From assembly GCA_006386115.1 (NCBI GenBank), contig VFIW01000026.1, positions 186,001 to 250,000 on the forward strand: DNA of 64,000 nucleotides. Reading direction: 5' to 3'. This stretch comes from Globisporangium splendens (Eukaryota; Oomycota; Peronosporomycetes; Pythiales; Pythiaceae). Below the pieces are notes generated by a model. That model did not search any database. It had not been told where the DNA came from and saw only the letters and a program-made list of their open reading frames with translations. How positions within the stretch are numbered: the first letter of the stretch is position 1; each line of letters begins with the position of its first letter. The translations under genes and the position numbers were made by a program. Of the stretch, positions 36,686-47,936 are shown one piece after another.

Positions 36686-37623
36686 TATGTGAGACCAACA
36701 ACAATGAATACGATTATTTAGCATGCAACGACTTTCGCTACGCATGCAATCACTGCTGTGTTACCTCGGTGTCTCAGAAACATTGCTACATGGTGCTCGG
36801 GAGAAGTGCTCGGCGCATTGAAGGCAGATGTTTTCGTCCCAAGCGGGACCAAACCAGAGGAGACTGAGGACTAGCTCTCGACGTGGAACCGACCACAGTC
36901 GCGTGATCCATGTGCTGAAGCTACACATCCGAGGCTTTGCGCAAACGGAGCGGATCATTTCAATCACACGGTGCAAAACATGCAGCAAGTTCGTAGCTCT
37001 TCATGCTCCATGGGACTGGGCTCAGCTCACCGGTAATTGATTGAGATGGGCACATTCCAAGATTCCACAAATGAAAATCCACATGGAAGTGGAGTCGCAA
37101 AGCGAAGCAGCAAATCACCGCAGAGGAGCACACTGAGTCACTCGAAGCGAGCGTGAGGATGTCGAGGGGGGAATCACATTTGTCGAGAGGATTTCGGTGC
37201 AGTCGTACATCGTCGATCGCCAGAACGCCGATGGCGCAAACACTTGGCAAGCGCCTGACCGAGGTAATGGTGATGCTGATGGAAACTCTCTGTGAGTTTG
37301 TGTCGCTATCGCTTTCTTGACCGTGAGCAGGCCAGACAAGTTTCCTCTGTTTGTTATGGAGAGATGCACCCCCGCAATACCCAATGAGGAGACGGATTCG
37401 GTGCTGGTCACGATAGCTTTGCTCGCCCCTGCTGGTCAGCAAGAGAGTTTGTCGCGATTGCATCCTCAGAAAGAACAGACAGCAGCGAAGAACGCCACTC
37501 TTGTGTTCTGAATCTCTCTTCAAGTGGCACTGGTGAGATGCGCACACACACAGCATACCGTAAGAACCTCTTACGGTCCTCTTGCTAAGAGGACGCCGGT
37601 CGAGGTCTCCGAGCTTTCTGAAG
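36686..37623. other. Intergenic, SF11 to SF12 relic
   Basis: Nothing recognisable; the 5' part of SF12 that should lie here has been lost. Confidence 0.5.
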
Positions 37624-38340
37624 GAGGCACTTTGGAGGACGTGATGGACGGTCTCTACTCGGACAACACGACTTTGGACACCAACGGCAGCGAGCTCGCG
37701 TTCCATACGATCCAGTCGATAGAACGTCCCAACTGGCTTGTCGACTCGGTGAGAGACGTCAAGCGCGCGCAGACAGCAACTTGTTACTTGTACCGCCGCT
37801 GCAACAACCGCGTTCAATGCTTCGTGTGGGCAGAAGTTCGCGACCTTGAGGCGACTTCGCGTCGGGTCGCTGAGTATGCGGCAGCAGGTGCCTTACTGAC
37901 AGTCGTAAAGCCCTCAACGCGTGCGACAGCCAAAAAATACTCGAAGTTGATCGCAGCAGCAAACACGAAGAAATGGTCCCCACTTGCGGCCACCATATGC
38001 CACATTTGCTACAAAGAGCCCCGATTGTTTCACAAATCCGTAGACTGCGCTGAGCAAAGTGTGCAAGTCGTGCTCGCAGTCCCATGACATCTTTGAAGTC
38101 GACGAACGAACGCGGAAACCCTTGCGAGATCGATTCTGCAAGTTGTGCCTAAGCAAAGTGATAGGACCGATTGTCACCCAGAGGAGGACACAAGACAGTG
38201 ACGCAAGGGTGAACGGCTTGAAGAAAGAGTACGTGGACACGGGACTCCAGCGGTTTATCGACCTGGCCGACAAGCAATGCTACACGATCTCTTCCGGTGA
38301 CGAAATCGAAAGCGACGAGGACAAAATCTCGGTCTTGTAA
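37624..38340 (+). pseudogene. SF12 pseudogene: START-FYVE gene with internal deletion and frameshift
   Basis: Family similarity begins at GTLEDVMDGLYSDNTT, so the first third is missing. The frame then jumps to LDTNGSELAFHTIQSIERP, removing about 60-65 residues of the START core without changing frame. The finger starts CHICYKEPRLFHKS, but near 38050 about five bases of the second CxxC are lost (paralogues read CAGCS) and the frame shifts. The rest, VCKSCSQSHDIFEVD...RFCKLC and an acidic end, continues in another frame to the stop at 38338-38340. The closest relative is SF11. The product could not fold a START domain or a complete finger. Confidence 0.85.
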
Positions 38341-39070
38341 GAGCTGCTGACAGCGCAAGGTACTGGAATTGGATATATACAAATATTGAGTAACAGATAT
38401 CAGTAGACAGTTGCGTTCTGTGAGCCGGGGACGCCTACTCGTACTTAAAAGGGTGGTGGAGGTAACATGTGTGAGTCAACAGGACGCACAGTTGTATCGT
38501 AATGGCAATGGACACGTGCACTTTGCGTCATTGGCCAGGAGACACGCGCCAGCAAACCGCTGGGTACAGTAGCTCCGCTCCATTCACTGCCCTGCATCTC
38601 GTGCAGAGCGATCTTGAGCGCTCACTGCGTGGCAAGCGTTGGTAAGGTGTGGTGTGTACCCATGTCCGTTGCGTCGTCTGCAATCAGAATTGCACTGGTA
38701 CTGCACACAGACACTCGAGACGAGTGGGATGGTGGCAGACAGGTAGGAACCACTTCGGTGGTCATCCGTAAAAATTGGCGGCAGACAGGTGCGTCACTGG
38801 AGTCTGTTACTTCCCCGTATACCAATGGCCATCTTGGCGCAAGTACGAGCCATAAAGGGTCTGCTCACGGATGCAGTTAACGGGCATGTGCACAAGCTCC
38901 TTTTTCCTCCTTCAGTTTCAGGTGCGAGCTGAAAAGTGCAGCCCCCAATCGGTAAGAAAGTTTTGGTGATCTGAAAAGCGCGCATTTCCGATTCGCCTTG
39001 GTCTGCGTGGATGAACCTCGGCGCCAGAGTGCTAAAGCATTTGAGTGAGAACGGCGAGAGGTGAAAACGC
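38341..39070. other. Intergenic, SF12 to SF13
   Basis: No gene seen. A weak initiator-like GCATTTCCGATTCG (10 of 14) is near 38992, about 80 bp before the SF13 ATG. Confidence 0.5.
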
Positions 39071-40443
39071 ATGACAGGCGGTGGTGGTGGCGACCAGTGC
39101 ATCCCGCAGATTCGCCTCACGCGAGAGGAGCGTGAGCGGTACGACGAGTCGGTCAACAACGCTCTAGACGAAGCAGTGTCCGAATTCTCCAACTTTAACG
39201 GGTACATCGACACGAACGACTGGTCTCTTGTGCGGAAGCGGAAGCAAATGAGTATCTACCGAAGCTTGCAGCCGAACGATGAGCCATACGCGACCTTGAT
39301 GGTCGGCTCGGGGTTGATCCCAGGCACGTTAGAAGAAGTCATGGACGGACTCTATTGCGACAACACGACGGATCTTCGCGCCGTGAAAACGCTGCTCAAG
39401 CACAAGTTTCTCGACGGCGCAGTGCTCAATGTGACTAAGCAGCGCACACCTGATACACCGTTCAGTTTCGCAGGCATCAAGTGGTTTGCAGCGAAGGCGC
39501 CGTGGGGGTTGACGCAGCATCGCGACTTGCTGACGTACGATGTAAGATATGTCCGTAGTAATTCCTTGTTCATTGCATCTTGACTAAGAGTGTCGTGTGT
39601 GTGTGTCAAACGTCTGCAAGCGCATGGGGACAACGGTGGACGAAAATGGAAACGAGCTCGCGTATCACGTGTTACAGTCGATCGGTCGTCCTGAGTGGCC
39701 AGTAGGATCGGTGAAAGGCGTGAAACGGGAGCGCACGACAACGGTCTACTTGTATCGCCGTCACCAGAACAACCGCGTACAGTGCTTTCTCTGGGGCAAA
39801 GTGTACGATATTGGCTCCATCTCCCAGCGACAGCGGGTCGCCGAGTATGTCATCGCGGGCACGTGGCTGAATGTCGTGCACAGCGTGGACTGTGCCGAAG
39901 CAAAGAAATGCTCCAAGTTGATGGCAGCGACCGAAGGAAGTTCGTGGTCATCCAAGTACGCGGTCACCGTTGCACATGCGAAGCAATTGCAAGCTGAGTA
40001 GGCTTTTCTCACACATGTTTTTGTTTTCAATCGGAGCAGCACATGCCACATTTGTGCAAAAAGTCCGGTTTTTATCGAGAACCATCGCACCTGCGCGGGG
40101 TGTAGTGAGGTACGTTTTGAGTGAGGCGATGCCTCTCTGTCTGCTACATGTGACCATGTATTTTAAATTGAATGTCTGTTGTTTTCGCTAGGACGTATGC
40201 CGATCTTGCTCAAGCAATCGCTCAATTTTCAAAATTGACGTTCGCACGGGGAAGCCGCTCGAGGAGCGATTCTGCAAATTCTGTATCAGCAAAGTGATCT
40301 CGCCTCCGATTTTGCCGACTCGACGCGAGAGTTTGTACTCGGATCCCATGGGAAGGACTCGAACGGTGAGCAGTAGTATTGGCAGCAACAATGTGCAGTC
40401 AGGGAGAAACGCATCGTCCTCTGGTTCCACGGTGCGCCAATAA
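39071..40443 (+). CDS. SF13: START-FYVE-like protein with all three family introns
   Basis: Exons 39071-39541, 39621-39955, 40040-40109 and 40192-40443 give 375 residues. Introns are at TYD/R (phase 0, acceptor GCAAG), before the finger (phase 2) and after the second CxxC (phase 0): the union of positions seen in all other members. Start MTGGGGGDQCIPQIRL. START domain about 8-260, with an extra dipeptide (SQRQRVAEY). The finger is CHICAKSPVFIENHRTCAGC...VCRSC...RFCKFC, eight Cys. The short Ser/Thr-rich tail (SDPMGRTRTVSS...) has neither C-terminal motif. The last exon begins with no in-frame ATG and is recognised only through splicing; all exon phases add up. Confidence 0.85.
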
Positions 40444-42147
40444 GGTGTCGTCGTGGACGCCGTATCGCCGAATGGAACGGCAAACGCTTGACCTCAAGGA
40501 CGCGTACGCAGAGACCCCACCTCAAAACGGCACGTGGGTCTAACACGACCCAGCCAGCGTCAGTTCAGCAGCCAGCCCCAGGCATCGCCATGGCGGTCAT
40601 CTCTCAGAGCGAATGGGAGATGTTTTTCATTTTGAAACTCACGCGGTGAGTATTTATATGTATATACGGATCTTTCGTAAGGAAATAGGCATGAGCGCGA
40701 TCTTTTACATGCTTTGAGGACGTGCGTTCAACCCCATTTGAGCCAAATAGCACGCGTCGGGAGTGAACACTTGCTGCTGGTTCTTCTTGATGCATTTTTG
40801 AAAGCTCTTCATTAGAGCCACTGGATCGTGCTGAACTGGTACTGGATCTCTTTGAGCCCAGTCAAGAAGTTATTGTGCCAGCAATTATTGTTGACCAGTT
40901 TCAAGCCGGTTAATCGAAAAGCAGGCAGTGTTGTAACCGTACCAGTACACGGTGATCTTTTAACGCAGAATTAGCCGGTTCACATTTGGGTCTCTTTTAT
41001 CCGAATATCTGAATGCACTGTCTCGTGTGTTTGAAGCAGATCTTGTGTCGGTGCGCCAAGTGGCACTCCCTCTTGTCTGCCTTCAAGTGCACCACTTCTG
41101 ACAAAGAATGCATGCCAGTTCCCGTTCTGGGCTGCTTTGGATCGGACGACGTCATCGCGCTCGGTGAAGTTCATTTTGAGCTCAAGGCAGTTCGTTGTGT
41201 CCATCATGCGGTCATATGGCGGCTTGTATTGACAGCGAAACGGATGCCGCCGAGCCAGGTCCATGGCCAAAGTTGACTCGGGACTGTACGTAATGGACAC
41301 CAAATGACGTGTTCCGTTGCTCGACGCGTACAGTGTACTTTACTGTACATGTACCTGTGTAGACGCTCAGTGTGCTGGTGTCAGCACTTGTTCTACACAG
41401 TGCGCGAGTGCGCTCAATTGAGACACGAGTCTCCAATCTGGGAGGGCTCGAATATCATCCACTGTCAAGCCCACCGACAGGGGAAAACATGCTGGCAATG
41501 TTTGTCCTGGCATACATCTGCATTTCTAGGTCGCTGCAAGAGCAAACGAAGGAGGAAAGCGGATGCTGGAGCGAGTGTGTTCTTGTGTAACCGCGGAGCT
41601 CGAACTTGGAATGTTGTCGACTGTGCAGAGAGCTGGTGTGTTCCCGATGGCTATCCCTGGATTTTTCTCTCTTGATGAAGCCGCCAAGGAGCCGAAATGT
41701 GAATTGCTCGCTCTCAACAAGGATGCCATCTTGGCAGCAATACACTCAACCGCTGTGCAGTATCTGATTATCGCCGAAGGCACATTTCTCTGGCTCATAA
41801 ACAGGTGCGCTCAAGGTTTGATGGTAAACTGATCTGGGGCAGTTCGAGAGGCTCGCACTGTTCATGCTTCTTAAGAGAAGACCGGAATCTGTCTACACCA
41901 AGCCTGTTTGGTCCATGTACAGACGCACATCGTAAAAATAATGCAGCCATTCGACTGATTACGGTTCTCCTTGAATCTGCATTCGGCGATTGCGAGGGAA
42001 CACCTCGAGCTATTGGACAGTCTATCTACTTGAAGACAACTATACCCATCTGGTGCATGCTCTTCTGACGAGGATTAGGGCGACTTATCGATCGGAGATC
42101 CGGTCGGGGTCCATGCGAAATTTGTAACTACGAGGCCACTAGACGAT
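40444..42147. other. Intergenic, SF13 to SF14
   Basis: 1.7 kb without a supported gene on either strand. Confidence 0.5.
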
Positions 42148-42161
42148 CCATTTCTCAATCT
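42148..42161 (+). promoter_or_regulatory. Putative oomycete initiator (Inr) of SF14
   Basis: CCATTTCTCAATCT matches 12 of 14 positions of the initiator pattern, about 20 nt before the ATG. The region identical to SF15 starts right at its 3' edge (42161). Confidence 0.4.
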
Positions 42162-42926
42162 TCCCCCGACAGAGCACTCGATGGTGAGTGATATGTACAG
42201 CAGCAATGGACGGCGCGTGCCCCAGATCCAACTCACGCACAGCGAGCAGAGCCACTACGACGCCATCGTCGCTAATGTGCTCCAGACAGCCATCAAGGAG
42301 TACGCGGGCTTTCAGGGCTTCATTGACACGGACGACTGGGCGTACGTGCGTCGACGCAAACAGATGAGCGTCTACCGGAGTCTGCAGCCGTGTGACGATC
42401 CACGTGCGACCGTCATGGTCGGCACGGGTCTGATTCCAGGCACGCTCGAAGACGTCATGGACGGATTGTACTGCGACACGACATCTGAGCTCCGTGGTGT
42501 CAAGACGTTTATCAAGTACAAGTTCTTGGACGGCGCTGTGCTGAACGTGAGCGAGCGCCGGACGCCGCAGGCGCCGTTCCGATTCGCAGGCATCAAATGG
42601 ACTGCGGCCACAGCTGCGTGGGGAGTAGCGAAGAACCGCGACCTGCTTACCTACGACCGCATGGGGACGATCACGGATCGCCAGGGCAATGAGCTCGCCT
42701 ACCACGTCCTCACATCCATTGACCGACCCGAGTGGCCGGCGAACAACATCAAAGGCATCCAGCGCACAGAGATAACGACTTGTTACCTGTACAAGAGACA
42801 CAAGCACCGTGTGGTGCAGTGCTTCATGTGGGGCAAAATTTACGACATCAACAACTCGGGTCCGATCGTGCAGCGCATCGCCGAGTACGTCGCAGCGAGC
42901 ACGTGGCTCAACGTCGTGCGCAGTGT
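42161..42926 (+). repeat. 766-bp segment identical to 47171-47936 (copy 1)
   Basis: A line-by-line comparison shows no difference from 47171-47936, starting 20 nt before the ATG and ending inside the last part of the START domain. Sequence on both sides is clearly diverged. Confidence 0.9.
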
Positions 42927-43679
42927 GAAGTGTGCCGAAGCCAAGAAGTACTCTCATCTTTTGGCAGATGCAAAGGAAAGGTCGTGGCAAGAAGCGAGCA
43001 CTGTCTGCCAGGTGTGCTACAAAAGCTCGAGCAAGTTTGGCAGCAGCCACATTCAATGCGCAGGGTGTTGTGAGGTAAGTCGCGTATACACTTTCGCATC
43101 GGGTGGTGGCTTTTACTTCCTAGGTAACTAAAATGCGCTCGGACACTCCACATTTTGTAGAACACCTGCAAATCCTGCTCGTTCAGCAAGAAAATCTTTG
43201 AGATCGACGCCAAAACGAAGAAGCCAACGAAAGAGCGCTTTTGCAAGCTCTGTATGAACAAGTCGCTCTCGAGATCCGCTGTGGGCCAGCAGCTACGCCG
43301 CAGCAGACTGGTCTCGGCGCCTGGCCATCTGCGTGCGGAGTCTTTGAGTACGCCTGAATTCGCTGCGGGGAGAACCAAGTGGTCCAAGTCGCTTGGAGAA
43401 TCGACGATTTCTATGAGCACGACAACGTCTTCTTTCGACGAGAGCGATCTGTTCGATGAAGATCGATCCTCATCCATGGCATCTGGAGACTCTAGTCGGG
43501 GGGCATCGAGTCAAAATAGCGTTCCGTTCGGTCTTCAAGGTTTCTCGAGAAATGCCCACGTAGATTCTACTTTTGAAGGCAAAAATGCTGCAAAACCGAA
43601 CTTCGTTGATGCAGACTTGGTTCGAATGTCCGAATTAGGTGATTTTGACTTGGGGGTGGATGTCAGTGGGATGCATTAG
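42181..43679 (+). CDS. SF14: START-FYVE-like protein, START identical in sequence to SF15
   Basis: Exons 42181-43074 and 43161-43679 give 470 residues. The only intron follows the second CxxC (phase 0, donor GTAAGT), equal to intron 2 of subfamily A. Start MVSDMYSSNGRRVPQIQL. START domain about 10-260. Finger CQVCYKSSSKFGSS...CAGC, CKSCS, FCKLC, eight Cys. Tail Ser/Asp-rich, ending RMSELGDFDLGVDVSGMH (LxxFDL motif near the extreme C-terminus; no DLY). Up to 42926 the DNA equals SF15 base for base, and beyond that point the two genes differ clearly. Confidence 0.9.
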
Positions 43680-45042
43680 CCACTCCAGGACCAAGTCCTC
43701 GACAACTTTTCTTTGCTGGCGTATCATGTCAGACTTGCTAGTTCAATATTATGTCAGGTTATGCCAAATTCAATGTTTTGTTTCATTGTGGTTGATGCAA
43801 GTCGCGCATCATTTAGCGTACGTTTTATCCAGGGCGGTGCATCTTTTGGTGGGTTTCCGAGCGTCGAGCGTTGACATGCTGGCAAGATATAGCTCTGTGT
43901 TACGCCAATAGAAGTGATTCTGGAAACCAAAAAAGTTCAGCACGCGATTGATTATGCCGAAACGTTTTGACATCACCGACTCGGAGCTCACAATCTTATG
44001 TCTGACGATTATTCGCTATCCGACAAAGAGAAAGCGCGCCGATAGCGCGAATCAAATGAAGCGGAAACACAATGCTGATGTGGCTCCGAGTTGATGGATG
44101 CAGTATTTTGTATTGATGAATTCCGCTCGCAGCACAATCCCAACTCGGCGCAGCAGATGAGATGCGGTTGTTTAGCCAAAATGCATCGGGCGAGAGCACG
44201 AGGCTCTCCGAAGGCTCTTCACGCACACAGGCTCCCCGGATCCACCGAAGGATTATGATTGGCATCACTGAGCCAGATCTCTGACTTCTAAAAAATCGAG
44301 TTCACAGCTCAACTCGATGCAGCAGACGAAGTCCAATTGTTTAGTCAAATGTATAACAGCATTCTGAGCTCGGCGTGATCTAGAATCTGTCACACGCGCG
44401 CAGTTTCTTTCGCATAGATCACGCGGTGATTCCGATCGCTTGAAGGCTTTGGTTGGCATCCGTGCTGAACTCCAGGCATCTCGCAGGCGCATTCCAGCAA
44501 CCGTCGAGTGTTACAGTATCACCCTCAGGTTGCACCGCATTGCGCGCGACTGTCTGCCATTTCCTCGCCCACCCACATTCGGGAGATCTTTGTTGGTGCG
44601 GAATGGATTGGGTGCCGTCGACGGGCTGGTCCCGCCTGGGTCGGTAGATTCGAAATCGAAGCAAGCCCGGTGGGAGGAGCAGCTTGTTCCTCTAGTAGAC
44701 CTTGCTCAGACGTCACGAGATCAATCACGTCTCCAAGCGGGAAACGATCTGGAGAAAGTCGCGATCTTTCGCTAGCATGCACATACACTCATGTATGAGG
44801 CTTGAATCTCGCCTTCGTGCTGCCTAAACATGTGGTTGATTTGCATTTTGCTGGCGGCTTCAGAATGCCAAATGTTTCAACGAGTGGCAACCTGCAGATG
44901 GCGTGGTCGGAATGACGGCGACTGAATTTCTACAGTGCTTCTATGATGTATGCTCAACGAGATGCCATTGGACACACATAAACATGCATGGCCTGTGAGC
45001 CGGAAGATCAAGAAAAGGAAAAGAAAAGTGGGAGCGCAGGTC
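43680..45042. other. Intergenic, SF14 to hypothetical frame
   Basis: No supported gene. Two loosely similar stretches (GCAGCAGA...TTGTTTAG at about 44143 and 44318) hint at an old tandem duplication of about 175 bp. Confidence 0.4.
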
Positions 45043-45666
45043 TCACAGCGTAATAAAAACAATATGGTGGGTTCCATCTGATCCCGAGAGACCGTAGTAC
45101 TTGACATCAAGATACCGAGATTGAAATGACAGAACCCTATCCGTGTCTTTTTCGCTAAACGGTCCAGCCGCACCGCTTCGGATACTCCGTGAGTAATTTA
45201 AGAGGTCGAGTGACACTGTCACTCGATTCTCACGTAGGACTTTCGTACCTCGGGCGTGTTCATCATTGGCCACTATTAATAATCTTCCGCCTTCGTGCGG
45301 CACTCTCGTCCGACGTTCTTGAGACGCATCTTCGTCATCATACTTGGACGTTCTTGGCAAAGAAAAGCGAGAAAGTTTGACGGAAACATCGTACAGTAAT
45401 GGCGGCTGTGTGGGTTCTGTGGGCGAAACGTTGAAGAGCTGGGATTTGACAGGAGACTGGGAGCGAGAGAAAACAACTGTGGCCGCCACCAGCGGCAACC
45501 ACAAAGCAACGTAGAGAGCAACAAAAGAGCCAACAGAGGAGATGCGCGGCGGTGGGGTTGACGGCTGACTTGAGCTTGATGCTTTCGAGGTGAGACTGCG
45601 CTTTGGCTCGGCTGGCAGACTTTCAACAGCCAAAGACTCGACAAATAGAAGTTGGCAGGGGTACTG
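45043..45666 (-). CDS. Hypothetical single-pass membrane protein, incomplete model
   Basis: A minus-strand frame of about 205 codons not explained by any neighbouring gene. It follows a good acceptor (CCTTTTTGTGTTTCAG) at its upstream end and reaches a possible donor (GTGAGA) near the TGA at 45043, so it may be an internal exon. It encodes a Ser/Pro-rich start, one hydrophobic helix (SFVALYVALWLPLVAATVVF) and a mixed polar domain (LLIVANDEHARGTKV, VTVSLDLLNYSRS). There is no ATG in frame before the helix, so a first exon is missing from this model. I do not recognise the family; the layout of an N-terminal helix and a soluble domain vaguely recalls PIG-S, but no diagnostic motif is present. 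It could be a relic. Confidence 0.3.
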   Translation of the reverse strand, partial: QYPCQLLFVESLAVESLPAEPKRSLTSKASSSSQPSTPPPRISSVGSFVALYVALWLPLVAATVVFSRSQSPVKSQLFNVSPTEPTQPPLLYDVSVKLSRFSLPRTSKYDDEDASQERRTRVPHEGGRLLIVANDEHARGTKVLRENRVTVSLDLLNYSRSIRSGAAGPFSEKDTDRVLSFQSRYLDVKYYGLSGSDGTHHIVFITL

Positions 45667-47157
45667 AAACACAAAAAGGCATGCTGTGGTATCAAATATG
45701 AAAGGTCTTCACAACTTCTGGTGTCTCTGCACGCAACTCGGAAAACCTGTCTAAACGCATTTGATGCATTCAATCGTATTCAAGAAGGTAATAGGAATAG
45801 CGTGTTCGGCTGTTAGAGGTTGCCTGCAGTCACGGCATCTGTCATCGGGATTGTCAAACGGTGCCAGAAATGGACCTTTTCGCGTTCAGCTGGTCAAATC
45901 TTAAACGCAGATCCTGGCTCGTTGGCCTGCTGCTGTGCACCGGTCACCGACTCGCACTATTTTCTCTTCAAGTGTGCACGTTCAAAGCGCCATACTCGGG
46001 ACGAGAGAAAGAGAGAGATTCAATACGAGGCACTCAGTTTTTCGATTCTGCACAGTCCTTTCGTTACGAAGGGGTTCGTGGATCAAGTGTTGAGGCGAGA
46101 GTTTCGTGTCAGCATTTGATACACGAGAGCGCCTAAGGTCAGCTATAAGCGGTTTTGATTCGACTCTCTGGGTTTGTGTTGAGTTTGGATTCGAGCCACA
46201 TGGGGAGGTAGTAAACAAGTCCTGGTAATCAAGCTTTCTCGTGCGAGATGCTGTGTCGAATACCACAGATTCAAAGCGTGGTATCACTTGCTCTCCGGTT
46301 GGTGGCTGCCGCAGCCAAAGATAACAACCGAGTTTTTCCCTCGGCGAGAATGGATAGTCTGGTCGTCGTTAGAGCTAAAGGTGAGATAAAACACACACAC
46401 AAAAACAAAAACAAGATAGTTTGGTCGTCATCCAGGCAGGACGGACGACGCACCCCGTGTCACCCTATCATGCGTAAACTACACTACATCGCAGTTCTGT
46501 ATACCAAACAACATAGTCGCGGTCTCTGCAAGCTAAAACTAAAGGCTGGGTCGGTGACATTGGGATTTTCGCAGGCTTAGATGTTTAGGAACTCGGAGTG
46601 TGTCGCAGTCTAAAGTATACGCCTTAAAGGAACGAAAGGAAACCACACGCAAAGCTGTAAACCCGGCAGTGTCGCAGTGCGTCGCGCAACGAAAAACCGG
46701 ATTTTGCGCGTCGAATAGTGGTCGTGCACTGAAGAATCGCATAATTACGGTTCGAAGTCATGTCACCCAATTCAGCTTGATTTTATTGCCAATTTTTGCA
46801 TCAAAATGCTATGCTAATTGCTCTTCTAGTCAAAAGCGTCAGCTCATTTATTCTAACACCATCGGGAATGTAGAGGAGCGAAAGTGGCATAAACTATCTG
46901 TTCTCTGTGGTTTGCCCATCGTGAAATCGATGCCTCCGAAGTAGGGCTGCGCTTTTGGGTTAGCTCGAAAAGCCGGGACTATTCGGTGCATAAATGACCA
47001 CCATCCTGGTGGATAGCAGGTGACGGATGATTACTTGGTGCTCGACTGCTTGAGGTATGTGTGTGGGTCTCATGAGGATAGGACATTGATGCAGAAGATC
47101 CCCAGGCAGGCTGGGCCGTCTTGGCGAATCTGCTCAATATCAGCGCAGCGGCCAGCC
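45667..47157. other. Intergenic, hypothetical frame to SF15
   Basis: Nothing recognisable, apart from a possible missing first exon of the minus-strand hypothetical gene next to 45667-45760. Confidence 0.4.
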
Positions 47158-47172
47158 CCATTTCCCAAAATT
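47158..47172 (+). promoter_or_regulatory. Putative initiator (Inr) of SF15
   Basis: CCATTTCCCAAAATT gives about 11 of 14 matches to the oomycete initiator pattern, some 20 nt before the ATG. The element differs in sequence from the one at SF14, although the DNA right after it is identical. Confidence 0.3.
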
Positions 47173-47936
47173 CCCCCGACAGAGCACTCGATGGTGAGTG
47201 ATATGTACAGCAGCAATGGACGGCGCGTGCCCCAGATCCAACTCACGCACAGCGAGCAGAGCCACTACGACGCCATCGTCGCTAATGTGCTCCAGACAGC
47301 CATCAAGGAGTACGCGGGCTTTCAGGGCTTCATTGACACGGACGACTGGGCGTACGTGCGTCGACGCAAACAGATGAGCGTCTACCGGAGTCTGCAGCCG
47401 TGTGACGATCCACGTGCGACCGTCATGGTCGGCACGGGTCTGATTCCAGGCACGCTCGAAGACGTCATGGACGGATTGTACTGCGACACGACATCTGAGC
47501 TCCGTGGTGTCAAGACGTTTATCAAGTACAAGTTCTTGGACGGCGCTGTGCTGAACGTGAGCGAGCGCCGGACGCCGCAGGCGCCGTTCCGATTCGCAGG
47601 CATCAAATGGACTGCGGCCACAGCTGCGTGGGGAGTAGCGAAGAACCGCGACCTGCTTACCTACGACCGCATGGGGACGATCACGGATCGCCAGGGCAAT
47701 GAGCTCGCCTACCACGTCCTCACATCCATTGACCGACCCGAGTGGCCGGCGAACAACATCAAAGGCATCCAGCGCACAGAGATAACGACTTGTTACCTGT
47801 ACAAGAGACACAAGCACCGTGTGGTGCAGTGCTTCATGTGGGGCAAAATTTACGACATCAACAACTCGGGTCCGATCGTGCAGCGCATCGCCGAGTACGT
47901 CGCAGCGAGCACGTGGCTCAACGTCGTGCGCAGTGT
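47171..47936 (+). repeat. 766-bp segment identical to 42161-42926 (copy 2)
   Basis: Identical to the SF14 segment at an offset of 5010 bp. The first difference downstream is the codon after SV (GAG here, AAG in SF14). Confidence 0.9.

Noticed and set aside
44134..44460. Two loosely similar stretches about 175 bp apart
   Set aside because: Similarity is patchy and not above what chance could give by eye; a dot plot would be needed.
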